Assembly: GCA_964475835.1 (NCBI GenBank)
Contig: CAYYYL010000021.1
Location: 1-47,691 of the forward strand
Source: JABDCI01 sp964475835
GTDB taxonomy: Bacteria > Verrucomicrobiota > Verrucomicrobiia > JABWAM01
DNA: 47,691 nt
Reading direction: 5' to 3'
This document shows, piece after piece, positions 40,089-47,691 of the stretch. The notes beneath the pieces were generated by a model, which was given only the letters and a program-made list of their open reading frames with translations, ran no database searches and had not been told where the DNA came from. Every line of letters starts with the position of its first letter. Positions within the stretch are counted from its first letter, which is position 1. A program made the position numbers and the translations under genes.

Positions 40089-41086
40089 ACCGACTGACAG
40101 ACAACAAAATCGTCCTTGTGACGAGACCCACGCGCCTGGCTGAACTGGTGATCCGGTTCAACACTGTCAGCCAGGCGCGCTTCTACATCGAACATCAGGG
40201 AGCCGATTTTTCGGATTACCTGCTGGAGGATGAGGTCTATCACCGGGCATTGGTGGACACCCAGGCCGCTCTCGCTCAACTAGGGCGCGTGCAAACGGTG
40301 GATCGCACCTTCCTTCCCAACTTTGTGTTTGGTCCGGAAGACACCATTGTGACCCTGGGACAGGATGGTTTGGTTGCCAACACGCTGAAGTATTTGAATG
40401 GGCAGCCCGTGGTTGGGGTAAATCCCGATCCCGCGCGCTGGGATGGAAAGCTGCTGCCTTTCAAAACGGGAGACATGGTCAAAATCCTCCCGGAAGTGTT
40501 TGGAAAAAAGCGTCCAACTAAATTGGTGACGATGGCAAAAGCCGCCTTGAACAATGGACAGACCCTTTATGCGGTCAATGACATCTTTATCGGACCGAAA
40601 ACCCATGCTTCTGCCCGTTACATCATCCGATGGGGAGAAGCAAATGAAACGCAATCCTCAAGCGGAATCATTGTTTCGACAGGCATGGGGTCGACGGGAT
40701 GGCTGAAAAGCTTGCTCACAGGCGCCACGACCATTGCCCACTTGGCAGGTCCGATCATGACCCGGCAAGGGGAGGCTGTTCCCGCCGTCCCACCCAAATT
40801 GGAACGAACTCCAAAGCAGAAGGCGCAATTGACAGTGCGAACCGAATTCGACTGGGATGCCAATCATCTCTTTTTCACGGTTCGCGAACCTTTTCCGACC
40901 CGGACAACGGGTGCTTCCTTGGTTTTTGGGAGAGTGACCAACGAGAAACCTTTGATGCTCCAATCGCAAATGGCCGAAAATGGTGTCATTTTTAGTGACG
41001 GGATTGAGAAGGATTTTTTGGAATTCAACTCTGGAACCCAAGCCCTCATCGGCATTGCAGAACGGAAAGGTGTGCTGGTGGAATAA
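40085..41086 (+). CDS. NAD kinase-like protein (2)
   Basis: 333 aa. NAD-kinase fold motifs are IVTLGQDGLVANT (residues 88-100, Gly-Gln-Asp-Gly in place of GGDG), VVGVNPDPARWDGKLLPF, AVNDIFIG, and SSGIIVSTGMGSTGWLKS. It is coupled to the SPFH gene by an ATGA overlap. With the paralogue at 34110-34997 the element carries two divergent NAD-kinase-like proteins, both altered in the central motif but differently. They may use different substrates or act as a pair. Confidence 0.78.
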   Translation: MNRLTDNKIVLVTRPTRLAELVIRFNTVSQARFYIEHQGADFSDYLLEDEVYHRALVDTQAALAQLGRVQTVDRTFLPNFVFGPEDTIVTLGQDGLVANTLKYLNGQPVVGVNPDPARWDGKLLPFKTGDMVKILPEVFGKKRPTKLVTMAKAALNNGQTLYAVNDIFIGPKTHASARYIIRWGEANETQSSSGIIVSTGMGSTGWLKSLLTGATTIAHLAGPIMTRQGEAVPAVPPKLERTPKQKAQLTVRTEFDWDANHLFFTVREPFPTRTTGASLVFGRVTNEKPLMLQSQMAENGVIFSDGIEKDFLEFNSGTQALIGIAERKGVLVE

Positions 41087-41098
41087 AATTTCGAAAAC

Positions 41099-41335
41099 AT
41101 GAAGCATTTACCGAAAAATCTTAGGAACCTGATTGAAGAACTGGCTGATATTGAACATCAGCAATGGATTCATTGGTCGCAATCCGTGGCTGAAAACATT
41201 CCATTTCCCCTCCGAAGCAAATGGCAGAAATCCTGGATTCCCTACCCTGAACTGAATGAAGAATTGAAAGAAATGGATCGAGTATGGGCACGCAAAGTTT
41301 TGGCCCTTCTTCAAAAACATAAACTTATTTCTTAA
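41099..41335 (+). CDS. Small RyR-like/unknown protein
   Basis: 78 aa, helical. It has a pattern EELADIEHQQWIHWSQ ... LRSKWQKSWIPYPELNEELKEMDRVWARKVL, which resembles short RyR-repeat-like proteins common in phages. Function unknown. It is packed tightly between the second NAD-kinase-like gene (12 bp) and pncA (3 bp), so it belongs to the NAD operon. Confidence 0.6.
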   Translation: MKHLPKNLRNLIEELADIEHQQWIHWSQSVAENIPFPLRSKWQKSWIPYPELNEELKEMDRVWARKVLALLQKHKLIS

Positions 41336-41338
41336 TCT

Positions 41339-41959
41339 ATGAATGCACTTATTCTGGTTGATATTCAAAATGACTTCCTGCCCGGAGGAGCTCTTGCGGT
41401 TCCGGATGGCAATGCGGTCATTCCAGTCGCAAATCGAATCCAGCCCTTGTTTCCACTGGTCGTGGCGACCCAGGACTGGCATCCCGCAAACCATGGAAGT
41501 TTTGCCGCGAATCATCCGGGAAAGAAGCCTTTTGAACAGATTGATCTCAACGGGTTGCCTCAAACGTTGTGGCCGGTGCATTGCGTTCAAAAAACTCCGG
41601 GAGCAGATTTTGCTAAAACGTTGGATCAAAGCCGCTGGAACAAAGTCTTTCAAAAGGGAACTGACCCGTTGATCGATAGCTACAGCGGTCTTTTTGACAA
41701 CGGACATCGCAAGGCGACAGGTTTGGGGGATTATCTTAAAGCAAAAGGTGTCACCAAGGTTTACGTTCTCGGTTTGGCCACAGACTATTGCGTGAAATTT
41801 ACGGCGCTGGATACCAAGGCACTGGGTTTGGACACTTATCTCGTCTTGGATGGCTGCCGTGGGGTCAACCTAGTACCTAGGGATGTCGATCGCGCTGTTG
41901 ATGAGATGAGGAAAGCTGGGATCCATGTCATCGAAAGCAAAAAACTTTCGAAGGATTAA
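41339..41959 (+). CDS. pncA: Nicotinamidase PncA
   Basis: 206 aa. The catalytic triad is Asp8 (LVDIQNDF), Lys106 (FQKGTDP) and Cys151 (ATDYCVKFTA); the metal site is Asp46/His48 (TQDWHPANH) and His81 (WPVHCV). It hydrolyses nicotinamide to nicotinate, feeding PncB. Nicotinamide is the by-product of NAD-cleaving toxins and ADP-ribosyltransferases, so this enzyme recycles exactly what such attacks release. Confidence 0.93.
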   Translation: MNALILVDIQNDFLPGGALAVPDGNAVIPVANRIQPLFPLVVATQDWHPANHGSFAANHPGKKPFEQIDLNGLPQTLWPVHCVQKTPGADFAKTLDQSRWNKVFQKGTDPLIDSYSGLFDNGHRKATGLGDYLKAKGVTKVYVLGLATDYCVKFTALDTKALGLDTYLVLDGCRGVNLVPRDVDRAVDEMRKAGIHVIESKKLSKD

Positions 41960-41973
41960 AAAAGGTGGCTGCT

Positions 41974-42567
41974 GTGATTTTGTATCGGCCAGTTGGAATT
42001 ATCGAATTGGGTTTGATTTATGACAGTGGAATGAAAGCCTTTCCTCCTCGGCTCCCAGAACAGCCGATTTTTTATCCGGTGCTTAATTTGGAATACGCCG
42101 AACAAATCGCGCGGGATTGGAATACCAAATTTGATAACCAGGCGGGATTTGTCACCCGGTTCAGTGTGGAGGATGCTTTTATTCAGCAGTTTCCCATTCA
42201 GGTTGTGGGCGGAAAGACACATCAGGAACTATGGGTTCCCGCTGAACAGCTTCACGAGTTTAATCAAAAAATTGAAGGAACAATCTTGCTTGAAACAGCA
42301 TTTTTCGGATCGAAATTTCATGGGTTTTCTTCTGAAAGTGCAATGGATCAATGGCAGGCAATGCACAAAGTATGGATTTCAACTCCCTCAGAATTGGAGG
42401 CTGAAGTTTTGAGAAATCATAAAACAGTTTTTCTACATTTCCCTTTTTGGTGTGCCTGGCTCAGGAATGAAAAAGAAAATGATGAATTGTTGGATGTTCT
42501 TTGCCGGATTTGGGAGCAGCACAGACGACCTATAAAACTATTAAAATTATCCCAGTTGATGAATTAA
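41974..42567 (+). CDS. ADP-ribosylation/crystallin-J1-type protein with extra C-terminal domain
   Basis: 197 aa from the GTG preceded by AAGGTGG, a good ribosome-binding site; GTG 41965 is the alternative. Residues 1-105 match the short proteins usually annotated as ADP-ribosylation/crystallin J1 (ILYRPVGIIELGLIYDSG, FPPRLPEQPIFYPVLN, GFVTRFSVEDAFIQQFPIQVVGGKTHQELWVPAEQL). The last 90 residues are an added segment, not recognised. Such proteins typically neighbour ADP-ribosylglycohydrolases, as here. Confidence 0.7.
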   Translation: MILYRPVGIIELGLIYDSGMKAFPPRLPEQPIFYPVLNLEYAEQIARDWNTKFDNQAGFVTRFSVEDAFIQQFPIQVVGGKTHQELWVPAEQLHEFNQKIEGTILLETAFFGSKFHGFSSESAMDQWQAMHKVWISTPSELEAEVLRNHKTVFLHFPFWCAWLRNEKENDELLDVLCRIWEQHRRPIKLLKLSQLMN

Positions 42568-42632
42568 GAGGATTGTCGATCCGAGATCAGCTTAACCAGA
42601 TTTCAGGACCGTGTCCTGCATTGAGAAAACCG

Positions 42633-43586
42633 ATGACTCAAACTGAACGAATATTGGGAGGACTGTGGGGATCCCTCGTGGGTGATGCCTTTGGGGTGCC
42701 TGTTGAATTCAAAGACCGTTCAACGGTAAAGGAAGATCCGGTTGTTGACATGCGTGGCTTTGGAACTCATGGTCAACCGCCGGGCACATGGTCCGATGAC
42801 GGGGCGCTCATTCTTTGCACGGTAGACAGCCTGTTGAACTCCAAATTTGACACTGAAAATATGGGCAAACGTTTTGTGGAATGGATGTATCGTGGATTAT
42901 GGACTGCCACCGGTGGCATTTTTGACGTGGGAATTGCCACTACCAATGCAATTACTCGAATTACCAATGGAACATCCGCTGAACAGGCAGGCGGACGCGA
43001 CTAATTCAGCAATGGAAATGGTTCCCCGATGAGAATCCTTCCTGTTGTGCTTCGCTTTGTACGGGAACCTACAGAGAAAATGCTGGATCGGATTTTTAGA
43101 GCTTCTGCGATCACCCATGGCCATCTTCGATCTCAAATGTCTTGCGGATTCTATGGTCTTGTCATGCGCCAACTGCTTGAAGGATGGCAACCTGAGGCAG
43201 CTGTGGACATCGCGCGGACCGTTTTTACTGATATCTACGCTCGCACAATGGAATTGGCACAATTCGATGAGGTTTTAGGAAAGGATCTTTCAAGCAAAAC
43301 GGAGGCCTGCATCGAATCCTCGGGTTATGTAATTCATACCCTCACGGCAAGTCTTTGGTGTTTGCTTACGACCCGAAGCTTTGAAGAGTGCGTGCTTAAG
43401 GCGGTAAACCTTGGTGAAGATTCGGATACCACAGGATGTGTGGCGGGTGGTCTTGCGGGAGTTCACTATGGTCTGCACAGCATTCCCGAAAAATGGCGAC
43501 ATGCAATGGCTCGTCATCGGGAAGTAGAATCTTTGCTTAATCGCTTTGCTGAAATCGTTCCCACCTCGAAAATTTTGCTCAAATAA
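42633..43586 (+). pseudogene. ADP-ribosylglycohydrolase interrupted by an in-frame TAA
   Basis: Full length would be about 317 aa. The first part has GSLVGDAFGVPVEF and the metal site GTWSDDGALILCTVDSLL; the second has GEDSDTTGCVAGGLAG, the other half of the active site. Between them, TAA at 43002-43004 falls in AGGRD-stop-FSNGNGSPMRILP, where the family has GGRDE(Y/F)SNGNGS, so one G-to-T change of a Glu codon explains it. The frame is otherwise intact on both sides. It is either a recent inactivation, a sequence error or a read-through product. The enzyme would remove ADP-ribose from targets. Confidence 0.85.
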
Positions 43587-43610
43587 AACGTTTTTTGGGT
43601 TCCGAGGGGG

Positions 43611-45245
43611 TTAGATTGGTTTTTTTGCGACGATAACCATGTGAGTGGGTGGAAATGGAATTTCATTAACATCGTCGTTTTTCTTTTTGAGAATTCGGAC
43701 CCGTCCCTTATAGCGGTTTTCGACAATCCATGGGTTAGTATAGCAACGTGAACCCTTTTCAGGCTGATTGGGATTTTCCAACACAATGAACCCAATCTCC
43801 TTGAGAACTTGTTTCCATTTAGGAAAAGACCAGAAGCAGAATTCCTCGTGCATTTCCGAGGACCAGTTGTCGGTGTAATCCTTTTTGGACAGAAATTCGG
43901 CGGCTGTTTTCAGATCGGTTTCGAAAATAAAAGTTCCTGGTGCGGATGAAGGAGCTTCCACGGCTTCCAGATTGGGGCGCTTCCTTTGGGGTAGGAAATC
44001 TCTCACGAACAAGCGAAAACGGCTGGCCGTGGAAAGTGTCATCAGCCAGGAATCTTTTCGATCAGAAATGGAAGCCAACTCCGAGGTGGGTATCGTTTTG
44101 CCGTCCGTGGAACAACATTCCAGGAGAACTGGGATTTGTGGATCCTCCGGTCCCACCACATCGCGAATGACGAGATGACCGCCTGGGCGAAGCTGTTGGA
44201 ATTTCATGGAAAGATATTTTCGAACGGTTTCCTCGCCATCCGCGTAGCTCCAAAGCTCATGGAGTGTGCTGTTGCAAATGGTCGTATCAATAGAAGCTTC
44301 CTCGAAAATTCGATCCAAAAGGTTTCGGAGAAAAAAATGAACGTAGGCTCCACCAAATTCACCAGACCGTTGCCGTTCCTGAAAACGATGGGCGAACTCA
44401 GCGGAAATATCGATTCCAAGAAGATCGGAGTCAGGAAACTCACGGCTTACGGCAGCCAAAAGTGCCCCATCCGCGCAACCTTCATCCACAATTCGTCCGG
44501 GTAGAATACCTGTGCGAATTTCACTGTACTTGAACTCGATGATTGAATTCATGCCCCGGGCATAGGTGTTGTAATTTCGGCTTTCTGTGAGACTGCCCTG
44601 CTCGTTGGTGAGAGGATCGCGGTAAATGCGAGTCACTCTTCGTGGAATTTCTGGAAAATCCTGAAAAAGCGTTCGGGTAGCCTGAGACAGGTTGGAACGA
44701 ATAGCAGGATCTTCAGGCCAAGCTTCGCCGCATTCGGCAATCCGGCGGACAATATCTATGGGAGAGAGTATGGTTTTTGGGGCAACCGTCTTTTCTGCCG
44801 GGGCAATGGCAAAACCCAGCTTGGCATAAAGATTTATGACTTCGGGGGTGGAGCAAAGAACAATGCAGTTTCCTGGATTGGGACGAACGGCTCCTTCACT
44901 TTGTTCGACAATCTCTTTTAGTGTGAATGCTGCGAAATTATCCGTGTGGCCGTAATGAGGAATCCCAAAGATCCGGTATTTGAATCCGAGTTCTGAGCAA
45001 AGTTCACGGGCGAAACGATCCACGCCAATCGCCCGAATATGAAATGGGATCGGATTATAACGAGAATTATCCTGATTGGCTGAAGTCAGCAGAAACAGAA
45101 TTTCCGATACCGGATTCCTGGGAACATTTCCATTGTTGATGAGTTGTGGAATCGCCGAGGGAATCCGGCTGGCCAGTGTCCTTAGGTAATCCGCCTGGAA
45201 TGTTGTGTTGATCAGATGCCGCCCGGGGAAGAGTACATAGGACAT
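43611..45245 (-). CDS. Fusion protein: possible nucleotidylyltransferase-like N-domain plus SAM methyltransferase
   Basis: 544 aa. The start has AAGGGA six bases upstream of ATG; the frame beyond it is not protein-like. The N-terminal 170 residues begin MSYVLFPGRHLINTTFQADYL and contain YNPIPFHIRAIGVDRFARELC, faintly like HIGH-type adenylyltransferases, but this is weak. The C-terminal half is a class I methyltransferase: IVDEGCADGALLAAV (SAM loop), LLGIDIS, DTTICNSTLHELW and LRPGGHLVIRDVV. It converges on the NAD operon. If the N-domain is an NMN/NaMN adenylyltransferase it would fill the missing NadD step. Confidence 0.65.
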   Translation of the reverse strand: MSYVLFPGRHLINTTFQADYLRTLASRIPSAIPQLINNGNVPRNPVSEILFLLTSANQDNSRYNPIPFHIRAIGVDRFARELCSELGFKYRIFGIPHYGHTDNFAAFTLKEIVEQSEGAVRPNPGNCIVLCSTPEVINLYAKLGFAIAPAEKTVAPKTILSPIDIVRRIAECGEAWPEDPAIRSNLSQATRTLFQDFPEIPRRVTRIYRDPLTNEQGSLTESRNYNTYARGMNSIIEFKYSEIRTGILPGRIVDEGCADGALLAAVSREFPDSDLLGIDISAEFAHRFQERQRSGEFGGAYVHFFLRNLLDRIFEEASIDTTICNSTLHELWSYADGEETVRKYLSMKFQQLRPGGHLVIRDVVGPEDPQIPVLLECCSTDGKTIPTSELASISDRKDSWLMTLSTASRFRLFVRDFLPQRKRPNLEAVEAPSSAPGTFIFETDLKTAAEFLSKKDYTDNWSSEMHEEFCFWSFPKWKQVLKEIGFIVLENPNQPEKGSRCYTNPWIVENRYKGRVRILKKKNDDVNEIPFPPTHMVIVAKKPI

Positions 45246-45338
45246 GAATCCCTTATACAAACTCTCAATGGTGAAGGAAAAATAGAAATTTGAGACCGTT
45301 TTGATCAAAGGTCTCCATTTTATCAAATTACAACATAT

Positions 45339-45737
45339 TTAAATATTTTGCGGATCTGCAACCCGTGGACCACCGGTTCCTCCCCTCATTTCCCGTGTTT
45401 GTTGGGGTGCATAGTCTTTCGGCAAACTTCTGATCGACTTTCGAGAGGGCGATGAGACAGATGCACGACACCTCTGGGATTTCGATCGACCCGATTCAAG
45501 GACGTTTCGACAAAATCGTGCCACAGTTGAATGGGAAACCGAGACACCCATGTTTAATAAAAGTTCAGTGATGAGACGGTACGATGCCTTTTTGGATCGA
45601 AGGCCCGCAATTTGCGTTTCAAGCGTGAGAAGTTTTTGCCACTTGTCCGATACTTTTGGTTTATAATTTTTAACCACTTCGGCAAACCGGCGTTTCATTT
45701 CTTCGGATATGGATGAGTCATTCATTGGGATATTCAT
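45339..45737 (-). CDS. Hypothetical protein with HTH-like segment
   Basis: 132 aa. The central part (WQKLLTLETQIAGLRSKKASYRLITELLLNMGVSVSHSTVARFCRNVL) looks like a helix-turn-helix as in small plasmid and integrative-element proteins. The C-terminal 50 residues are Ser/Arg/Gly-rich and disordered. Possible roles are transcriptional control or element maintenance. It lies between the methyltransferase fusion and the integrase pair, all leftward. Confidence 0.5.
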   Translation of the reverse strand: MNIPMNDSSISEEMKRRFAEVVKNYKPKVSDKWQKLLTLETQIAGLRSKKASYRLITELLLNMGVSVSHSTVARFCRNVLESGRSKSQRCRASVSSPSRKSIRSLPKDYAPQQTREMRGGTGGPRVADPQNI

Positions 45738-45926
45738 GGATTTTGGTTGTTACGAAATCGTCTAAGCGTTGCTTAGGAGTAGGGCGTCCCCTTTTTAATC
45801 AGCCCCATTAGACCCCAAGTCGGCTGAAGTCCTGTTCCCGAATCGGAACGAAAGTGCGATGACACCCAAGCAAGCTTGCCGCTTCAACGCGCGTGTATAA
45901 GCTCGCGAAGACACTTCATCCGCAGC

Positions 45927-46412
45927 TCATCTGGCAGCGGATAGGGACATCTTCGTGAATGCTTTTTCCGGAAAGCAATCCGGCAACATGGACATGGGCG
46001 TGAGGTTGAGCTGAATCGCTGTCTCATAGGGAGAGATTTGCTGCAAATGAATCTTTGCTAGTCGGATAAGATCGTTCATTGAACCCATCACACGTCGATC
46101 ACCAATGCGCGAAAAGGTGGCCTGTCCCATTCCTCCAGCCATCGCGCACTCAAATATCAAGGAATGCCCGCTCATTTGTAAGAAATCCCGCAAACCACTC
46201 ACAAACGCATTCAGAAACCCTCCTTCATCCGAAATCCCTGCTCCAGGCAAGATGATTGAAAAAAGGGATGCCGTGTTGGTTGCGAGGATGTACCTCCTGT
46301 CAGATTGAAATTCATGCGCACACCAATCCAGATAAGGATTCGAATGCCGTTCTCTATCCTGCCGCGACGCGCCTAAACGACTTGCCAATTTTTCAGTCAA
46401 TCTAAGGATCAT
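45927..46412 (-). CDS. DUF6933-like protein
   Basis: 161 aa. The N-terminus MILRLTEKLASRLG, then NPYLDWCAHEFQSDRRYILATNTASLFSIILPG, resembles the DUF6933 family, of unknown function. Its ATG overlaps the TGA of the integrase (ATGA), so the two are co-translated. A role linked to integration or excision is inferred only from this coupling. Confidence 0.6.
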   Translation of the reverse strand: MILRLTEKLASRLGASRQDRERHSNPYLDWCAHEFQSDRRYILATNTASLFSIILPGAGISDEGGFLNAFVSGLRDFLQMSGHSLIFECAMAGGMGQATFSRIGDRRVMGSMNDLIRLAKIHLQQISPYETAIQLNLTPMSMLPDCFPEKAFTKMSLSAAR

Positions 46413-47578
46413 GACGAAGCCTCGATTGTCACCGTTTCCTCTGGGAATGACAAAATGTTTCCCTCGGTCGGATTTGCGAACGTCACTCTTTGCGCCATGG
46501 CGGCGCTATGCTGGTCCCGGAGATGTCCGTAAACCTTCATGGCCAAAGCTCCCCCGTCCTTGTGGCCCAGCCAGCGGCTCACGGTAGGAATGTCCACACC
46601 CGCTTCAATGCAACGCGTGGCAAACAAATGCCGCAAGTCATGATGGGTGATTCTCGCAAGTCCAAGTTTATTACAAACAGAATCAATGGCCTTCTGACAT
46701 TCACGCACCCGCATCACCAGAGCGCCCGACCATCCTTCTCCGTGTTCGGCTCTCAGTCGCTCCAACAACCGTCGTAAATCAGGAATCATTGGAATGCGGC
46801 GGATCTCCCAGTTTTTCGTTCCCGTCATTGCATCTCCGCAGATGACCACTTCCCCTTTTTTAAAATCACAGTCCTGGCCATGCACACGCGATGCTTCACC
46901 CTTCCGGCATCCGCTGTAGGCAAGAAATTCTGTCAGATCCGCGCAATCATGGCTAAACCTGCCACCCGCCGATCTCATGGTCTGAACCATTTGAAGAAAT
47001 TGTTTCTGTTCCGGAAGCTTGAGAACTTTTTGTCGGACTTTGACTTTCGAAATGGCATTCGCGGGATTTCCGTAACGCGCACCTGCCTGAATTCCGATTT
47101 CCAGAACATGCCGCAGGGTTCCCACCGTGTTATTGTAAACCGACGGAGAATATTTTTGTGCAAATTTGGACGCCCATTCCTGGCAATCCTTCTGAGAGAT
47201 TTTTCGAATATCACTTCCCTTGAGACTGGGCCATGTTTTGCAAAGATCCTTGATGGTTCTTTTTCGATAGACCTTGGCACTGGGCTTCAACCGTTGATTG
47301 CATTCCAGTTTCGCCTCATAAATCGCCAGAGCGTCTCCAAACGTCATTTTTCCCTTCGTGGAGACCATCCTCGATTCGGCTGCTTTGCGCTGTTCATGCA
47401 CCAGATCCGCCAGACGAATCTTCGCGACGGAAAAAACATCGGTCTTCAGGGTCTGGCGAATTAACTTGCCTGCCACGCGGACGCGGGCAAAGTACATTCC
47501 CGATGGCTTATATCGAACCAAATTTGCAACCGAAGTCTTCGCCCAAGCCGACGTTTTCTCTTGTTTGCCTTCCATCAT
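46409..47578 (-). CDS. Tyrosine recombinase (integrase) of the element
   Basis: 389 aa. An N-terminal arm-binding region (YKPSGMYFARVRVAGKLIRQTLKTD), a SAM-like core-binding domain (residues about 95-180) and the catalytic domain follow in order. The catalytic set is visible: Arg in SGCRKGEA, HHDLRH, the His of WLGHKD and the Tyr of KVYGHL. It sits 82 bp from the right attachment repeat and is read away from it. The ATG at 47578 was chosen because the upstream frame crosses the arm-type repeats. Confidence 0.93.
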   Translation of the reverse strand: MMEGKQEKTSAWAKTSVANLVRYKPSGMYFARVRVAGKLIRQTLKTDVFSVAKIRLADLVHEQRKAAESRMVSTKGKMTFGDALAIYEAKLECNQRLKPSAKVYRKRTIKDLCKTWPSLKGSDIRKISQKDCQEWASKFAQKYSPSVYNNTVGTLRHVLEIGIQAGARYGNPANAISKVKVRQKVLKLPEQKQFLQMVQTMRSAGGRFSHDCADLTEFLAYSGCRKGEASRVHGQDCDFKKGEVVICGDAMTGTKNWEIRRIPMIPDLRRLLERLRAEHGEGWSGALVMRVRECQKAIDSVCNKLGLARITHHDLRHLFATRCIEAGVDIPTVSRWLGHKDGGALAMKVYGHLRDQHSAAMAQRVTFANPTEGNILSFPEETVTIEASS

Positions 47579-47583
47579 GCGAG

Positions 47584-47606
47584 CAGTATCAGATTGCAGT
47601 ATCAGA
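47584..47606. promoter_or_regulatory. Candidate integrase arm-type site, right end
   Basis: The same 23 bp as 18842-18864 in the same orientation: tandem GCAGTATCAGATT-type units. It lies between the integrase start and the right attachment repeat, where its own gene could also be repressed by integrase binding. Confidence 0.6.
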
Positions 47607-47658
47607 ATTGCAAGCACAGCGTTCCAGCAATCGACATAACTCATTGATAATCAACATT

Positions 47659-47691
47659 TCGGGCCCTTAGCTCAGCGGTCAGAGCAGGGGA
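47659..47691. repeat. Right attachment-site repeat (attR), start of a tRNA-Ile2 gene
   Basis: Identical over 33 bp to 18674-18706. It reads as the first 31 bases of the tRNA (from GGGCCCTTAG) and is cut by the window end. If the tRNA continues, this copy is the restored functional gene, with a 5' half supplied by the element. Confidence 0.85.

Noticed and set aside
45831..45850. GTTCC-N6-GGAAC imperfect palindrome upstream of the HTH-like gene
   Set aside because: Imperfect and unrepeated; not convincing as an operator.

Overview
The window looks like chromosomal DNA of a Verrucomicrobiota-type bacterium, judged from the TIGR03790-type protein, secreted jelly-roll repeat proteins and generally weak Shine-Dalgarno signals; this is inference from gene content. 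A roughly 29 kb integrated element occupies most of the right half.

Region 1 (1-18675) is ordinary chromosome. It holds a leftward group (glycosyltransferase, fused membrane/spermidine-synthase-like protein, five-module secreted protein), a leftward TolC / HlyD lipoprotein / ABC ATPase / ABC permease export operon, a PhnA-like zinc ribbon protein, tRNA-Glu, recN, an RlpA-like lipoprotein, a metallo-beta-lactamase-fold hydrolase, a TIGR03790 protein, a TatD nuclease, a small GIY-YIG protein and tRNA-Gln.

Region 2 (18676-47691) is an integrative element. The 5' half of a tRNA-Ile2(CAT) gene at 18676 is repeated at 47661, where the window ends. A tyrosine recombinase sits at the right end, and the same tandem 13-bp motif lies just inside both ends as candidate integrase arm sites. 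I see no phage structural genes or relaxase. The left part carries an AAA+ ATPase with a winged helix, a HipBA-type module with palindromic operators, and an AbrB-like protein.

The centre is two divergent blocks. The leftward block (29910 to 22645) is an array of 35 tRNA genes with anticodons for all 20 amino acids and CCA encoded throughout. Two candidate structured RNAs and one unknown CDS interrupt it, and an HNH endonuclease, a slipin and the RNA ligase RtcB follow. The rightward block (30730 to 43586) starts with two nucleotidyltransferases of the kind seen beside RNA ligases. It continues as an NAD salvage operon: PnuC, NadR, a NAD-kinase-like protein, PncB, NadE, an NrtR-type Nudix repressor, an SPFH protein, a second NAD-kinase-like protein, a small protein, PncA, an ADP-ribosylation/crystallin-J1-type protein and an ADP-ribosylglycohydrolase broken by an in-frame TAA. 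Near-identical palindromes (TTAGTGTA-N5-TACACTAA) precede pncB and nrtR and define a local regulon.

The most striking signal is in the array tRNAs. In 34 of 35 the T-loop has G at position 55 in place of U, and in most the D-loop has AG where the G18-G19 pair belongs. Where C56 is changed to A or G, position 19 usually changes to match. Only the initiator-type tRNA keeps the canonical elbow, as do the chromosomal tRNAs in the window. Four tRNAs with Leu anticodons also lack the long variable arm. My reading is that the element carries a self-contained replacement tRNA set plus RNA repair and NAD restoration, a plausible rescue kit against tRNA-cleaving and NAD-depleting toxins or immune systems. 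That role is inference.
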